From Tetracentron sinense (taxonomy: Eukaryota > Streptophyta > Magnoliopsida > Trochodendrales > Trochodendraceae), in contig CM026557.1 in assembly GCA_015143295.1 (NCBI GenBank), positions 36,279,965-36,343,964 of the forward strand: a stretch of 64,000 bases of DNA, in the 5' to 3' direction. The notes beneath the pieces are model-generated. The model made no database searches. It was not told the origin of the DNA and worked only from the letters and a program-made list of their open reading frames with translations. Shown here one piece after another: positions 36,430 to 49,032 of the stretch. Every line of letters begins with the position of its first letter. Within the stretch, counting starts at the first letter, position 1. A program made the position numbers and the translations under genes.

Positions 36430-37341
36430 GCTGTTTTAGGGTGTTACATGTTCAGTGTTGGATCTCAGGGAATAACTTTTCTATATGTCATCATGTATGT
36501 TTCACTGTCATGACTTGTAGTAATGGAACTTGCAAGTATGTTAATATTGTTAACCTTGTTATATGTTGGAACCATGATTAAGTTATTATACATGTCTGAA
36601 ATTAACTGCTTTTGTTTAAACTAAAAATGGATAACTAATGATGGAGAACATGTGTAGGGTTCACTTGTGGGGCGAGTAAAGTATGATCTCCAAGGTGGAT
36701 CTTTGGGTGAACTAGGTGTAAACCCAAAAGTGAATTTTGGCTATTAAAGAAAGATTAACCAATAGAGTGAGATACTCTTTAGGTTAATCAATGGAGGGTG
36801 AACTATGTGCGATCCCAACTGAAAGAGCTAAGTGCTACTAATTTATTGTCAATATGGCAAGGCATGTGTGAAGTGTGAACCCTATAGACAAAGAATAAGA
36901 CCACGAGTGTACCAAGAAAAGAATTGTGATATTCTAATATGATGAAATAATTGCATATGTTTAATAATGTAATTGTTGCATGATGGATGTGTTTATTTGC
37001 TGAGTTTAGTGCTCACCCTTGCTTTGTTGCTATTTTTCAAGAGATACTTGAAGGACCTAGAAATACTTCGAGGGCTTAGTTAGCTAGTGAAGCCTTCTTC
37101 CTTTGATTTCTTTATTTGAGTTTAGAGAACATTGTGGTGAGACTTTTAAAGAACTAGAGTTATTCTTTAGTTTTGTTAAACATTTAGTTAGCTTGATATT
37201 TTATTTTATTTTTTTGATATTCACATCTGGAAATGGATTTTAGTATATTGATTTCCATTTAGCTTAGGATTTTTCCAGGTTCATGCCTCGGGATTCGTAC
37301 ATTTATGAGATATATTTTGTAAGAATTTTGGGGGCGTGACA
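36430..37341 (+). repeat. Ty3/gypsy-type LTR in a GLE1 intron (left edge uncertain)
   Basis: It ends TTTTGGGGGCGTGACA at 37341 and parallels the LTR at 18660-20147 block by block, including AGTGAGATACTCTTTAGG-like, GATGGATGTGTTTATTTGC-like and TTCGTACATTTATGAGATAT. No internal domain on either side. Confidence 0.6.
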
Positions 37342-38101
37342 CCAAGCCCACATCAATGATGATATGCTACTACAAAACATCATGAGAAATGGCCAAGGGA
37401 CTGATGAAACTGACTCACCTCTGAGTAATTTATGTGCTTTGGGACAGTGTAGATGCAAGCTCTATGGAACTCAGCAAGAATAAGATCCATTGCATGTGGG
37501 ATCTGATTCACAAACAATAATGAGATGGATAATCAAAATAAACTCGGAATCATCTGTTCCATACACATTTATATATGTGAACACAAATAATACAGGCCCA
37601 TAGGGGAATAAAATTTAAATATAAGGTTGTTAACAAAACCATGAAGGCATCTTCAATTGATTTATTTTTTGTTACAGAATAAGAAGGGCAATTTTTTAAC
37701 ACAAACTCAGAATTCAGGAGCATGTAAAAAGAACAAAAATGATACACTGACATGATATTCTGAGTCAATAATAAGAAGCATACCTGTGAATTAACAAGAA
37801 CAATGACATGGCCACACGCAAAAGCATTACTACCAAAGCTTGCACTCGGATTTTCACACTGGGAGACAACCTGTAATATATAAAAATTGGGAACAATGTT
37901 ATTCAGTTTACTTTTCATATAATATGGGAGGGCTAACTTACAAGTATCATCATCGTCCAAGCCTTCCCAACTATTTGGGTCAGCTGCACAAATACTATTC
38001 TGCCATTTCACTTTAGCAAGAGCCATATATTATGTGAAAACGAGACTTCAAATGTTTCCCACTACTTCCATCCATGTCCTTCTCAATCATCCCCTTGTAT
38101 T

Positions 38102-39544
38102 TCAGAGCCTTAAACCTGTACTAGAGCACTCCTCCCTGGTGCGGTCATAGGTCGCCGTTGCATATGATGCAACCATCTCAAACTGATATTCCTTATTTAT
38201 GACCTGTTGGGCTATTCCTAGGTTCTCGCACATTTCTAATTCTGTCCTTCCTAGTCTTGCCACCATCCATCTTAACATCCTCACCTCAGCTAGGCTCAAT
38301 TTATAAATATGTTGTTTCATAATTTCCCAATAATTTCCCAACATTCTGGTCAATAAAGCACAGATGGTTGTATTGTTGTCTTATAAAAGTTTCCTTTTAA
38401 TTTATTGGTATGCATAATCACATAGCAATTTGAAAGCACATCTCTGCTTCATCCACCTAGCTATACTTCTATAGGCAACATCCTCCTCAATCTCCCTCCT
38501 TGTGTATAATTAATCTATGATAAATGATCTGGTTGCTTTGGGGTATCTCTTGACCATCGATCTTAACTAACACATCATTGCTATGCACGCCCTTACTAAA
38601 GTTGCACTGCGCATTCTTTGTTTTGACTTATTTTGAAAGACTTATATTTTAATCCATCCCTCCCCCAGTTTAGTTTTGCATTCACCCTCTCTAGTCTAGT
38701 CAATCAACACCACACCATTGGCAAACAATATACATCATGACACCTCATCTTGTATAAAAGCAACTAATTCATTTGTAAGCAGTGTAAATTAGATAGATTT
38801 TAAAGCATCCCTTCCATTTTAGTTTTGCGTTCATGGTCTATAGTATCGCCAATCAACACCACGCTATCTGCAAACTACATACATCATGAAACCTCAACTT
38901 TTATATGAGTGATTAATTCATGCAGTGCAAAAGAATTCAAGGCCGACCACTAGTGTAAACCCACTCTAAAGAAAACGCATCTGTCTTTTCACCAGTTGTT
39001 CCCACATTAGTCACCGCTCCCTCATAGAAGTCCTCACGGATGTCGATGACTCAATATACCACTTGTGATTCCTTTCTTTCTCAATACCCACCAGATTATC
39101 TCTCCAGGTACTTTATTGTATGCTTTTTTTTCATTGGTACTTAATTATATGCTTTCTCCAAGACAATAAGAGAATATGTGGAGATTCATTCTTTTCTCTA
39201 GACTTCTCCATTAATAGCCTAAGATGATATGCACAATAATTGACCTCCCGTAAATTAAGCTGAACTAGTTTTGTTTCTCGTAATAATCTTCGCTCCACCA
39301 CTGTATCCCATTTTTTATTTGTCCAGTAAGTTTTGACGCTTTTGTAGTTGTTGCAAATTCTTTTATCTCCTGTATTCTTGTATCCACAATGATCCTTTTC
39401 CTCCATTAGTCTGGCATTTTCTCTGTATTTAAGTTTTTGTTGAAAAGCTAAATCAAACGAGCAAATCCAATTTCCCCCATACATTAACAAAGCTTTATTG
39501 GGATTCCAGCTGGTCCCAACTCCCAAGGGCTTTCTCATCTTCAT
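38102..39544 (-). mobile_element. RTE-type LINE fragment (reverse transcriptase) in a GLE1 intron
   Basis: Minus-strand remnants in ORF2 order. An RT palm region lies at 39131-39460 (NTGDKRICNNYKSVK, VVERRLLRE, LLMEKSREK). The catalytic strand appears twice because about 140 bp are duplicated: FADS at about 38842 and FANG at about 38685, where FADD is expected. The C-terminal block (SLAEVRMLRWM, then a RTELEMCENLGIA part) lies at 38102-38353. Several frameshifts; no endonuclease found. Confidence 0.75.
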
Positions 39545-40079
39545 TTTTTCATTATTTCTATTGGAAAACTTCTAAATGGAATTTCCAAACTAACATGCCC
39601 CATAATTATAATTTGATAGCCATTAAATAAATACAACATTAAGAGAAGAAAACTGAAAATTAGAGAGATATAGAAGCTTTTCGCCACTAATGCAGGATTT
39701 TACAAAAAAACAGAAAGAGAGGGAGAGCATATAACCAGGTAATGGATAATACCTTCTTTGCAAACATTGCAATACTGATGGACTGAGGGCAAATAGGATC
39801 GTTGAAAATTTTAATTAGTTCATTTGCTTTTGCTCTGCAAAATGCCACAAGATTTTAAAAAGTGCATGTCAAATATCAACTATGTTATACTTGAAAGACA
39901 TCTCATATCATCGGCAATGTCCACTAAAGGCAAAGAAGCATTCCAATTCACAAAAATATGTAAAGAGGAAAATTATGAAAAATGAAAGATTTTAGAAAGA
40001 GATGAGTAAAAAGATGTGGCCAAGTTAAACATATGCACCTTCTCCACAACTCATTTGAGAACAAGATTTAAAAGGAAGA

Positions 40080-43000
40080 ATAGGTTAAAAGGAAACACGA
40101 TAAGGTCCAACATTCTTTGAATGAATCTTGTGATAGGTACCAACGGGGAACCTTTCGGTCCTTAAACAGGCCATCACCATATCACCCCCCATTGAATTGG
40201 GCAAATCGTCAATGGAGATAAGTTATTTCTTTGTAACTCTCAATACTAATTGCAATCTTTCTGTGAAGCTCATCAACAATTTCCTTGATATGTTGGGAAA
40301 ATGCTTCAACATCTTCACTAGTGCGAGCATATATTGGTAAAGGAATCAAATCAATAGGTTATTAGCAATCTCGAAAGGAGATCGTCCCGTCGTTCGATTA
40401 ATATAGCTATTATAAGCAAACTCCGCCTGCTGAAGAATAAGATCCCATGTTGTAATTTACTAATTTTGTCACCAACAAAGCATCGTAACAAATTACCCAA
40501 GCTTCAATTCACAACTTCTGCCTAGCCATCTGTCTGTGGATGATAAGCATTAGAGTACTTAAGTTGTGCCTATTTTTGCCCACAATGTTTTCCAGAAGTA
40601 GCTTACAAACTTGACATGTAGATCAGAAACAATGGTTTTTGGCACCCCATGCAATCGAACAACATTCTAAAAGAATAATGTGGCTACATAAGAAGCATCT
40701 AAAGTCTTCTTACATGGAATAAAATGTGCCATTTTTGAGAATCGGTCAACAACGAAAATAGAATCAAATCCTTTTTAAGTTTTTGGTAAACTCAACACAA
40801 AATCTGTGCTTATATCTTCCCATGGTGCTTCCAGAATAGGCAGTGAAGTGTACAACCATGTGTTCTTCTTTTGCTCTTTTCCCAACTGACAAACTCAACA
40901 TTGGTTCAGAATTTTTCCAACATCACGCTTCAAGTTTGGCCAATAAAAACGATCTTCCATAAGTGCGATCATTTTGTCACGTCCAAAATGTCCTCCTAGA
41001 CCTCCCGAGTGTAACTCCTATACAACACGATCTCAAAGAGAAGTTTTTGGAAGGTACAATCGGTTCCCAAAAAATAGGTACCCGTCAAGTAATTGATACT
41101 GTGAGTACTCTAGATTAGGGCTACCAATAAAGCCCCATATATATCTTACCAAAATCATCATTAGATGTGTAATCACGTTTAATCTCCTCAAATCCAACAA
41201 TTGTTACTGTAATGGTTGACAGATTGTAGGACTTACAGCTTAACGCATCTGCAACCTTATTTTCGATCTCTATCTTGTGTTTCAGAAGGAAAGTGAATTC
41301 CTATAGATATGCGTTCCATTTAGCATGTCAAGCATTGAACTTCTTTTGAGAATTAAGATACCGCAAATACTTCATGATCTGAGAACAAAATGAACTCCTA
41401 GTGAATAAGATAATGCCTACAACGTTTCCGAGCTTGGACCACGGCATAGAACTCAACATCATAGGTAGATAGAGTACCATTTTTGGGCATCGTTGAGCTC
41501 CTCACTAAAATAAGCCACTAGATGTCCTTCTTGACTTAAGACGGCACTGATTCCCACAGGTGAAGCATCACAAGCAACTTCAAACACCTTATCAATGTCC
41601 GGGAGTCGTAGGACAGGAGCCTCGGTCATCTTCACTATAATTTCTTCAAAAGCTCAAGTGGTGGCTTTCGTCCATTCAAATTGTTCACCCTTAATGCATT
41701 TAGTAATAGGAGCCATGATGGTGTTGAAAGCCTGAAATTTCTAATAAACCATCGACAAAATGTAGCTAGCCCATGGAAGCTCCGCACTTCATAAATGTTA
41801 GAAGAAACTCAATGAATGCTCTAACCTTCTCTAGATCCGCTTCAACTCCCCTTAAAGATACAACAAACCCAAGAAAGCAACGCTAACTCATAAAGGAACA
41901 CTTTTTCAAGTTAATGTAAAGTTTCTCAGATCTTAAAACTCTCATAACTTGAAGCCGATGCTCCTCGTGGTCCTTACTAGATCAGTTATAGATAAGAATA
42001 TCATCAAAGTAGATTCGACAAATCTTTCGATTAAAGGTCAAAGTACCTTGTGTCATAATACGCCTGAATGTGCTTAGGGCATTGGTTAGTCTAAATGGCA
42101 TTACTAACCACTCGAGCAATGTTCAATGTTTTAAACCCCCTAGCCCCCCTCCTTCAATGGACAACACCATTCACACACAAAAAAAACGGCAGAGGAAGAG
42201 GGGAAGAAGACCGGGTTTATCTTTTAACGCCCTCACTCCCTCTTTTTTTTTTTTTCTCTTCCCTGATACGTGGGTTTAATTTGGACCATGAGCACGATGG
42301 CTGCTGTGGGCACAATGAGCTGTGGTTTTTTTTCTATTCGCCTCACCCACTTGTGCCGTTGATAATAGATTTTTTTTTCCCAATGATGAAGTGGGACTGT
42401 AGGGGGTAATGGATTTTCCAAAAAATCTTCTTTTTTCCTTCTCGAATTGGTTGTGGTATGAAATAAGTAGAAGGGAACAGAGAATAACCATAGAGATGCA
42501 GACTTAAATAATTTTTTATTTTGTTTTTTGTGATTGGTGAAGTGAACTGTGGGGGGTTTATAGAATTTTCCAAATGTGAATCAAGTGATTGATAGAAGAT
42601 TTTGATAGCCCAAACAAAATCAAATAAAATTCACTTAGACAGAAAGAAACAAATTAAATAAATAAATTCAATCGTACACTAGTTTTTTTCAGCATGATTA
42701 GCTTGAATGCTTGTGTTGAATTTATTCATTTTAAAGTTTTGATTTATGTATAAATAACTAATAAATAATATTTTTAAATTATTTAATTATTAAAAAATCA
42801 AATCCCAAGAGGCTTACGCCTTAACGCCTCAATTGCCTCACACCTTAGACAAGTGGAACGCCTCGCCTCACGCCTTAGCGTTTTAAAACATTGATCAACA
42901 CACATCCTCCAAGTTACATCGTGTTTAGGAATGAGGAGCGCAGGAATTGCACAAGGACTCAAACTTTCTTTTATGAATCCCTTAGCAAGGAGATCATCCA

Positions 43001-43844
43001 CTTGTCTTTTAAGTTCGGCATATTATGTCGACTTCATGCGATAGGCTGACAAATTGGGTAAAACAGTTTCAGGTACCAAATCGATTGCATGTTGGATATC
43101 TCTAATTGGTGGCAACTCTTTTGGTAGTTCTTACGTAATGAAATCTTAAAAATCCAATAAAAGCTTCTGAATTTTAGGTGGCTCCTCCTTTGGCATTTTC
43201 TTGGGTTCTTCAGGTTCACAACCCACTAATGCATAAATTAGCCCTTGATCTCAACTGTCCTTTATGAATTCTCGCATGGTAAGCACATTAAAGGAGGTCT
43301 TCTTTTCCACCTTCACAAGTGAGATCCTTCATGGGCTTAAGGATAGTCTGATCGTCATTGTGTAAAAATGTATAAGTATGGGCAAACCCATCATGTTAAA
43401 CCTTGCGATCATATAGCCACAATTTTCCCAACAAGATGTGGTTAACTTTCATTGGGATAACATCAAACCAAACCGAATCAAAATAATTTTGACCTAAAAA
43501 AATTTAACTAAGCATCGAGTACTTACTGATATTGATGTGTCATTTACACAAACAACTCGGTAAGGTGTTTTTCCACCTTTAAATTCAACTTATCAACCAA
43601 TTCCTTGGAAGCCACGTTCATGCTACTTCCTCTGTCGATGATAACCTTACAAAACTTTCTTTCACGTGCAACATGAGTATGAGAATTATTGGTGTGACAC
43701 CAATCTTCTTTCTACTCTTCCTTAGGGATGGTCAAGATTCTTCGAACTATAAGAGTAGTCTCGGGAAGATGTTCTAGTTCTTCAATATCTGGCTCTTTTA
43801 ATATCACCTTGATCATCAGCTATTGGATCTTCTTCAGTTTCTCT
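40080..43844 (-). pseudogene. gypsy pol remnant
   Basis: In coding order: protease-like IIDRGSSMNVASKELV (about 43640-43590; DSG changed to DRG), [22 protein letters not shown] and WRMCVD (about 42990-42895), then after the insertion [16 protein letters not shown] (about 42115-42067) and IYFDDILIY (about 42015). An RNase H/integrase linker follows, then integrase [16 protein letters not shown] (about 40755) and TTGRSPFEIA (about 40395), ending near ERFPVGTYHKIHSKN (about 40150). Stops and frameshifts throughout. Confidence 0.75.
42124..42893. mobile_element. unclassified insertion inside the gypsy RT
   Basis: It is bounded by CAATGTTTTAAA on the left and TTTTAAAACATTG on the right, which are inverted repeats. 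The flanking gypsy RT stops at WRMCVD and resumes at EWLVMPF. The right part contains GCGTTTTAAAACATTG preceded by GCCTCGCCTCACGCCTTA, a motif group also seen in some plant MITEs. No TSD was found and some RT sequence is lost, so a deletion accompanied the insertion. Confidence 0.5.
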
Positions 43845-44947
43845 TCACAATAGTATGTTCTTTGTAGAACACACAACTACACAATGCCCTGCCCCGCTAC
43901 ACTTGTAGCATTTTGCTTCACTATCACGGTGTGAGATACTATTTAAAAGAGTCTTGCCATTGTTATTATCTCCACCAAATTGCTTCGAGATGCTGACTTT
44001 GTTGATTGAAGGAGAGTTTGAAATACTCACATTGCTACGGGGAGCCGTGGAAACATTTTGAGAGAGAATCCTCCAACTGAGTCGCTTTACCCATTGGTGC
44101 CTTAATTGAGCTTCAATCTTTAAGACCAACTGATAAGCTTCTTCAAGGCTTGTCAAGCGTTCAGTCGTGAGTTCCTTCTTAATCTCCATCTTCAAACTCA
44201 TCTGATACCGCGATATAGCTTGTCCCTCATCTTCTGATATCCGGCTACGAATAGGCAACTCATTGAATTTCTCCGTGTATTCCTCTAAACTAGAAGCTCC
44301 TTGCCGAAGTAGAAATAACTCAAAGATGGTTTCTTCATAATCAAGAGGAAAATACTTCTCCTTCAATTGAAATCATTGATTGGAGGTTGACCTAGTCTAT
44401 AGAGTCAATCCTCTATACTATGCCACCATATACAAGCTTGTCTCTTAAGTTTCATTTTCACAAAATGAACCCGTCGATCTTCGGACATCTCGAACTAATC
44501 AAAATAATCTTTCAAAGACATTAACCAATCTTGGAAGGCATGCGGATCTAACTGTTCGAAGAAATCAGGAACTTCAACTCCCCTCAATTCATCATTAAAT
44601 CGATCTCTATAATTATCGTGGCGCTCCAAGATTTGACGAAAGTTGCCTTGTGGAATTCTAGCTTCAACGCAATGTGGAGATTGTCGATGCAAAGTAGAGC
44701 CATCGCGAATTGGAGTATGAGTTGATGATGTTGTGGGCTGATTGTTCCTCATGCCCTCACCAATGTCACCTATGTTTTCATGCTCTTGAAAAACTTCATC
44801 AAAATTTGTGTCATCATTGTTGGTTTTTTGTTGAACTTCTGCCGACTGCTCCAGAAATATATGTGACCATAGGATGTTTGTACATTGGGAGAGTTGCAGC
44901 ACTTGTTGAACTAACTCCAAAAGATGTTCATCTCGCTGAGATAACAT
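43845..44947 (-). pseudogene. gypsy gag remnant
   Basis: Minus strand, two frame pieces. 44947-44495 contains HAFQDWLMSLKDYF, the start of the retrotransposon gag domain. 44366-43845 contains MKEKYFPLDYEETIFELF, QGASSLEEYTEKFNEL and a zinc knuckle CYKCSGAGHCVVVC, where the last His-to-Cys spacing is normal. The piece between carries the frame break. Confidence 0.8.
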
Positions 44948-45035
44948 GAGTTTATGAACATATGGTCATCCCCTTTGAGTAGACATCTATCCACAAGATT
45001 GTCAAGAAGTCAGAAATTGCTCTGATACCAAAAAT

Positions 45036-45715
45036 TGATGTGGTACAAAGAAAAAATGATGTTGAATATAAAAGGAATAAGAAGTTTAATGAGAAGTGAA
45101 ATAAGGGGAAAGAGAGAAGAAAAGTAGAGTCTCACTACTTCTATGAATTACCTAGGGTTGGAGTCTCACCAACTTAGTCTGAAGATGGAATCACACCACC
45201 AATGTAAAGAGTCACACCTTACTAAAGAAGAACTTTATATTCACTTCAATTCTGAATTGTCTACATTGTCATAGGACCTCTTATGGGCATTAATAGAGCC
45301 TTCTACATAATGCTAGAATCCTCCTTCATAATTTAAGACTTAGGTAATGTAAGGACTTCAACTTCTTAGGAATAATTAATACATAACAACTACTAATGTC
45401 CTAAGACTTTCTAAAACTAATTAATGAAAACAAGTTTCAAGATGGTGTGTGGATGCAATGGCCTTGTGGACTGGGCATGTGTGTGTGCATGTGTGTGTAT
45501 TATATTGAGTTAACCAAAAAAGAAAACAAGTTTCAAGAGCATTTTTGGTCTTCTTAAAAGACCATATTAATAATAGCAACATCCAAACAGGTTCTTGGTC
45601 TTTCTAGAAGACCCCCTTTAACGCAATGCTGGGTTTCCAGATTTGTGGGCCCATTTCATGGGTTCTCTTGGGCCTACAGTTGTACGCTTTGAGGCCTACA
45701 GAGCTGTCTTCATCA
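45036..45715 (-). repeat. 5' LTR of the gypsy element
   Basis: In plus orientation it starts TGATGTGGTAC next to the primer binding site and ends TCTTCATCA, giving short inverted ends TGATG...CATCA. The other LTR is not present, so a TSD cannot be tested. Confidence 0.65.
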
Positions 45716-46145
45716 CATACGTACTAAGAGCCTTCGCTTACATGGGAAAGTGTTCATCTTACAACGATATCTAGGTCCAATTTACAAAAGGGAAAATCAA
45801 AGGTCAAACATATAGGATATTCAGCAAAAATTTTAAAACATGGATTGATTGGATTCTAGCCGTCATCACAACTGAAGTATTATAATTACAAACATGCATA
45901 TGAAAAATTTATAAACCCACAATTTACTCAGACAATCTGGCCGAGAAAAAAGGCATTCATCTCTTACCTAACATTCTCTTTGGTCCCAGTTATTTGCTTT
46001 ATCCGCCTGGCAATCTATAGTTCATAGCTATGAAAATCCTACCTCGAAATGAAATCTTGTGACCAAGAGATCTAGAGAAGTAATTTGGCATTGTAGAAAA
46101 CAAACAAACAAAGATGATTCAGATCAGGAATAGTTTTCTAAGAAG

Positions 46146-46239
46146 TATGCAATGAATACGTGATTCCAATATTGAAAACTCAGACTAGAAATATGCAATG
46201 AATATGTGATTCCAATATTGAAAACTCAAGACTACAAAT
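46146..46239 (+). repeat. 46-bp tandem duplication in a GLE1 intron
   Basis: TATGCAATGAATACGTGATT... is followed directly by a second copy with few changes. Confidence 0.75.
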
Positions 46240-48709
46240 ATCTAATACAAGATTATTAAACATATCTACTTATGGACAGCAACTTCCTGCTTTGAAAAAA
46301 AAAGGCTCAATGAAACCAGATTTTAATACTTCTTGGAAATCTTATCAAGACAAAATTTTGGGAGAAGCATACACTAATTTTCAGCCGACAGTAAATTTCA
46401 CGATGCGAGATAATTCATTTTAAAATACTTTTGCAAAAATATTACAAATATATATTAAAAGGTTATGAAGTTGTTGACAAAAACTATAATAGACAATAAC
46501 ATTTAAACCAGGAATTGGAAAAGCAAAAAATTGAAGCTTTGCCAATTTGACACAGCATGGCTAGCATTACCTTGGAACTCAATCTCAATGTCTGGTTCTT
46601 TTCATCTAATTCCTTGAACTTCTGTAGTCTTCCATCCTCTACTTTTAATGCACTTTCTGCAGATTTAAGTATGTTACCTGCCATCACACATTGTGGACTT
46701 GTAACCTCAGATGAGGACATAAATCCTAAATTGCAAAATTTAAGAAACATTAAAGCATGGTCCTCTTCTAAATCAAAAACCCTATTCACAATCTGCCAAA
46801 CGTAGTACTTCCATCAAGATGCTCTTATTTAGTGAGAGATGGCCAACACGAACGAAATAGAAACCATGCATTCATTCTTGAGGTCTCTGTCAATTTGTAG
46901 TCTTTTCTTTACGCTCATATTGTTTTTTTTTCTCCTCATCTCCCCCTTCCTCTAAGTAAATTCTATTAATGATCAGGAAGCATCACACATGAATCCACAC
47001 AAAAAATTGTGTAGATATGCTCCCTAAAAGTTTTAGATTCAGTAATGAATTAAATCTGAGATAAGATTCAGATCAGCCCTCTCAAAGAGGGATAAAAGGA
47101 ATGAAAGAAGAACCCATGGAAAGAAGCTAGTAAGGAATATAGAAACCATTCTACACAACCTTAAATTTGGATCAGTAAGGAACATGGTTGGATTGAAAAT
47201 CCAAAAACATCAAACTTCAGGATGAAATAAAGCAATGGATTAATTCATATCACAAATAGAAAAGACAAGACATGTCACCCAGAAATTAATATACCTGCTG
47301 ATTGCAGTTTATGGGCTCCAAATCCGGATCCCTTAGATTGAGCATTTAGTCCTTCGGCCTTGACATCCCCCTGGCGTCCCATAGCTTCCTTTCGTGCCAC
47401 TACAGGAGAAATCATTTTTGTAGTTTCAGTAGCTTCTCTATCTGCAACTTCTTTGGCTGCCCTCCTCTCAGCCAATGCTGCCTTATGTGCTTCTTCAGCT
47501 CTCTGCTTTGCTGCCTCAAGTCTAACCTGCATATGTACATTAAAAAAAGAAAAAATAGTATTCACAAGCTCTAGAAATAATTATCACAGAATCCTCCTTG
47601 AGTTTCCAGTTAACAAGTGAAATATGCAGAATTTCTGGATCAAAGTCATCAACCAAAAGGAAGTGAGTACCAGCAGACCAGTTATATGTAGTGGAAGATG
47701 TAATTTATCTGAATCAGAAAAGAAACAACACTAACAAGCGATTACCAATCACAAACACAAAAGAAGAATGGACTTCCTGGTGGCAAAGGCAGAAAACAGA
47801 AAGCTACACCTAATTTTATCGATCAACAAAAACAAAGCCTATACCTAAGTCCAAGATATGTTTTAGGAAGTTTTCTTCTGCTCCATCTAGACCTGAAGCA
47901 TGGATATTGAAATTTTCTAGCACAAATTAGTCCTTAGCATTGAAGACAAGGGGCTTCAGAGTTTTTAAAAGTAGTTACAACTTCCAACTTACAAGTCGAT
48001 ATAGTGTGGGATGATTTTCAGGGAAGTGTTCTCCGTATTCTTTAACCTTTATTAAGTAGGTTAGCCTGACATAAAATCCCATCTTGGGATGGTATGGACT
48101 TTAAAACTAATGGATTGGTTTTGTGTTGGAGCTCGTGTGGAGAGCTTGGTAAGCTTGGTAGAGGGTTGATTTTACACTATTTAGTTGTTATCCATCTTTC
48201 TAACTTGCCCTAAGATTTTTATTACTTTTCTTCTCAGAACGCATGTTTGTGGGCTCGACGAATTAAAACAATCATGTATACTTTCAATTTTGTAACCTAG
48301 TTATACGGTATGTCATGTGACTAATGTCTATTTGTTTTTCATCATCTTCACTGTGTCTCTCAAATCTCCCAGTTATTATGATGACGTCAATGCATAATTT
48401 ACTTCCTAATGCCTGTTATATGGCAGTTGTGTGTTGAAGGGGCTCTAAGCAGAGGTGGATTCTTCACACGCTTAAGCACCAGCTTGAGCGTTTGGAAGCA
48501 CTTCAAGCAAAGATTTAAAAAAAAACTTAAGAAGACAAGTACAAAATTTTTAAAAAAATCCAAACTGAACTTGTCGATTAAGAAACCAAGCTGTAGACTG
48601 ACTCTATGAAGGAATGGGAGTAATTGAATTCCTGAGGCACAATCGAGAAAATATTCCAATAAAATCGAAATAGTATAAGCACTTAATGCAATGCATGCGT
48701 AGTTCAAGG

Positions 48710-49032
48710 CCCTAATACAAATCTCCCGAAAAATACCTAATTTCTCCCAAAAAATATCGAGAAAAATATCTAAAATTTAAAACTCCGTTTTTATCGCGAT
48801 GTTTTAAAAATCTCACGAGAATTAAGATTTTTTCTTTTTATTATGGTAATATCGCGAGATTTAGCCAATATTTTTAAAATGTCGCGAGAAATACTCAATA
48901 TTGCTATATTATTTTTTGTAATTTTAATCATTGCCGATATTTAAGCGAGAACTAGAAAAAATCTCCAGATTTAATATCTCTCGAGAAAAACTTCGGCCGA
49001 TAAAAACGCGAGAGAATGAAATTTGTAGCACT
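48710..49032. mobile_element. Mutator-like MITE rich in TCGCGA, GLE1 intron
   Basis: Perfect 9-bp duplication AGTTCAAGG (48701-48709 and 49033-49041). The ends CCCTAATACAAATCTC and, reversed, AGTGCTACAAATTTCA are weak inverted repeats. The interior repeats ATCGCGA/TCGCGAGA and CTCCCGAAAAATA-like words. Confidence 0.65.

Larger units (their letters stand above)
40080..45715 (-). mobile_element. Ty3/gypsy retrotransposon in a GLE1 intron, 3' end missing
   Basis: On the minus strand: 5' LTR 45715-45036 (ends TGATG/CATCA), primer binding site (reverse complement of 45019-45030: TGGTATCAGAGC), gag, protease, RT, RNase H and integrase, in gypsy order. It fades out in the integrase C-terminus at about 40080, with no polypurine tract or 3' LTR. 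Many stops. A 770-bp foreign segment interrupts RT at 42124-42893. Confidence 0.82.

Noticed and set aside
42070..42573. Several overlapping open frames on both strands
   Set aside because: They lie in the poly-T/poly-C-rich insertion within the gypsy RT and have no protein-like composition.
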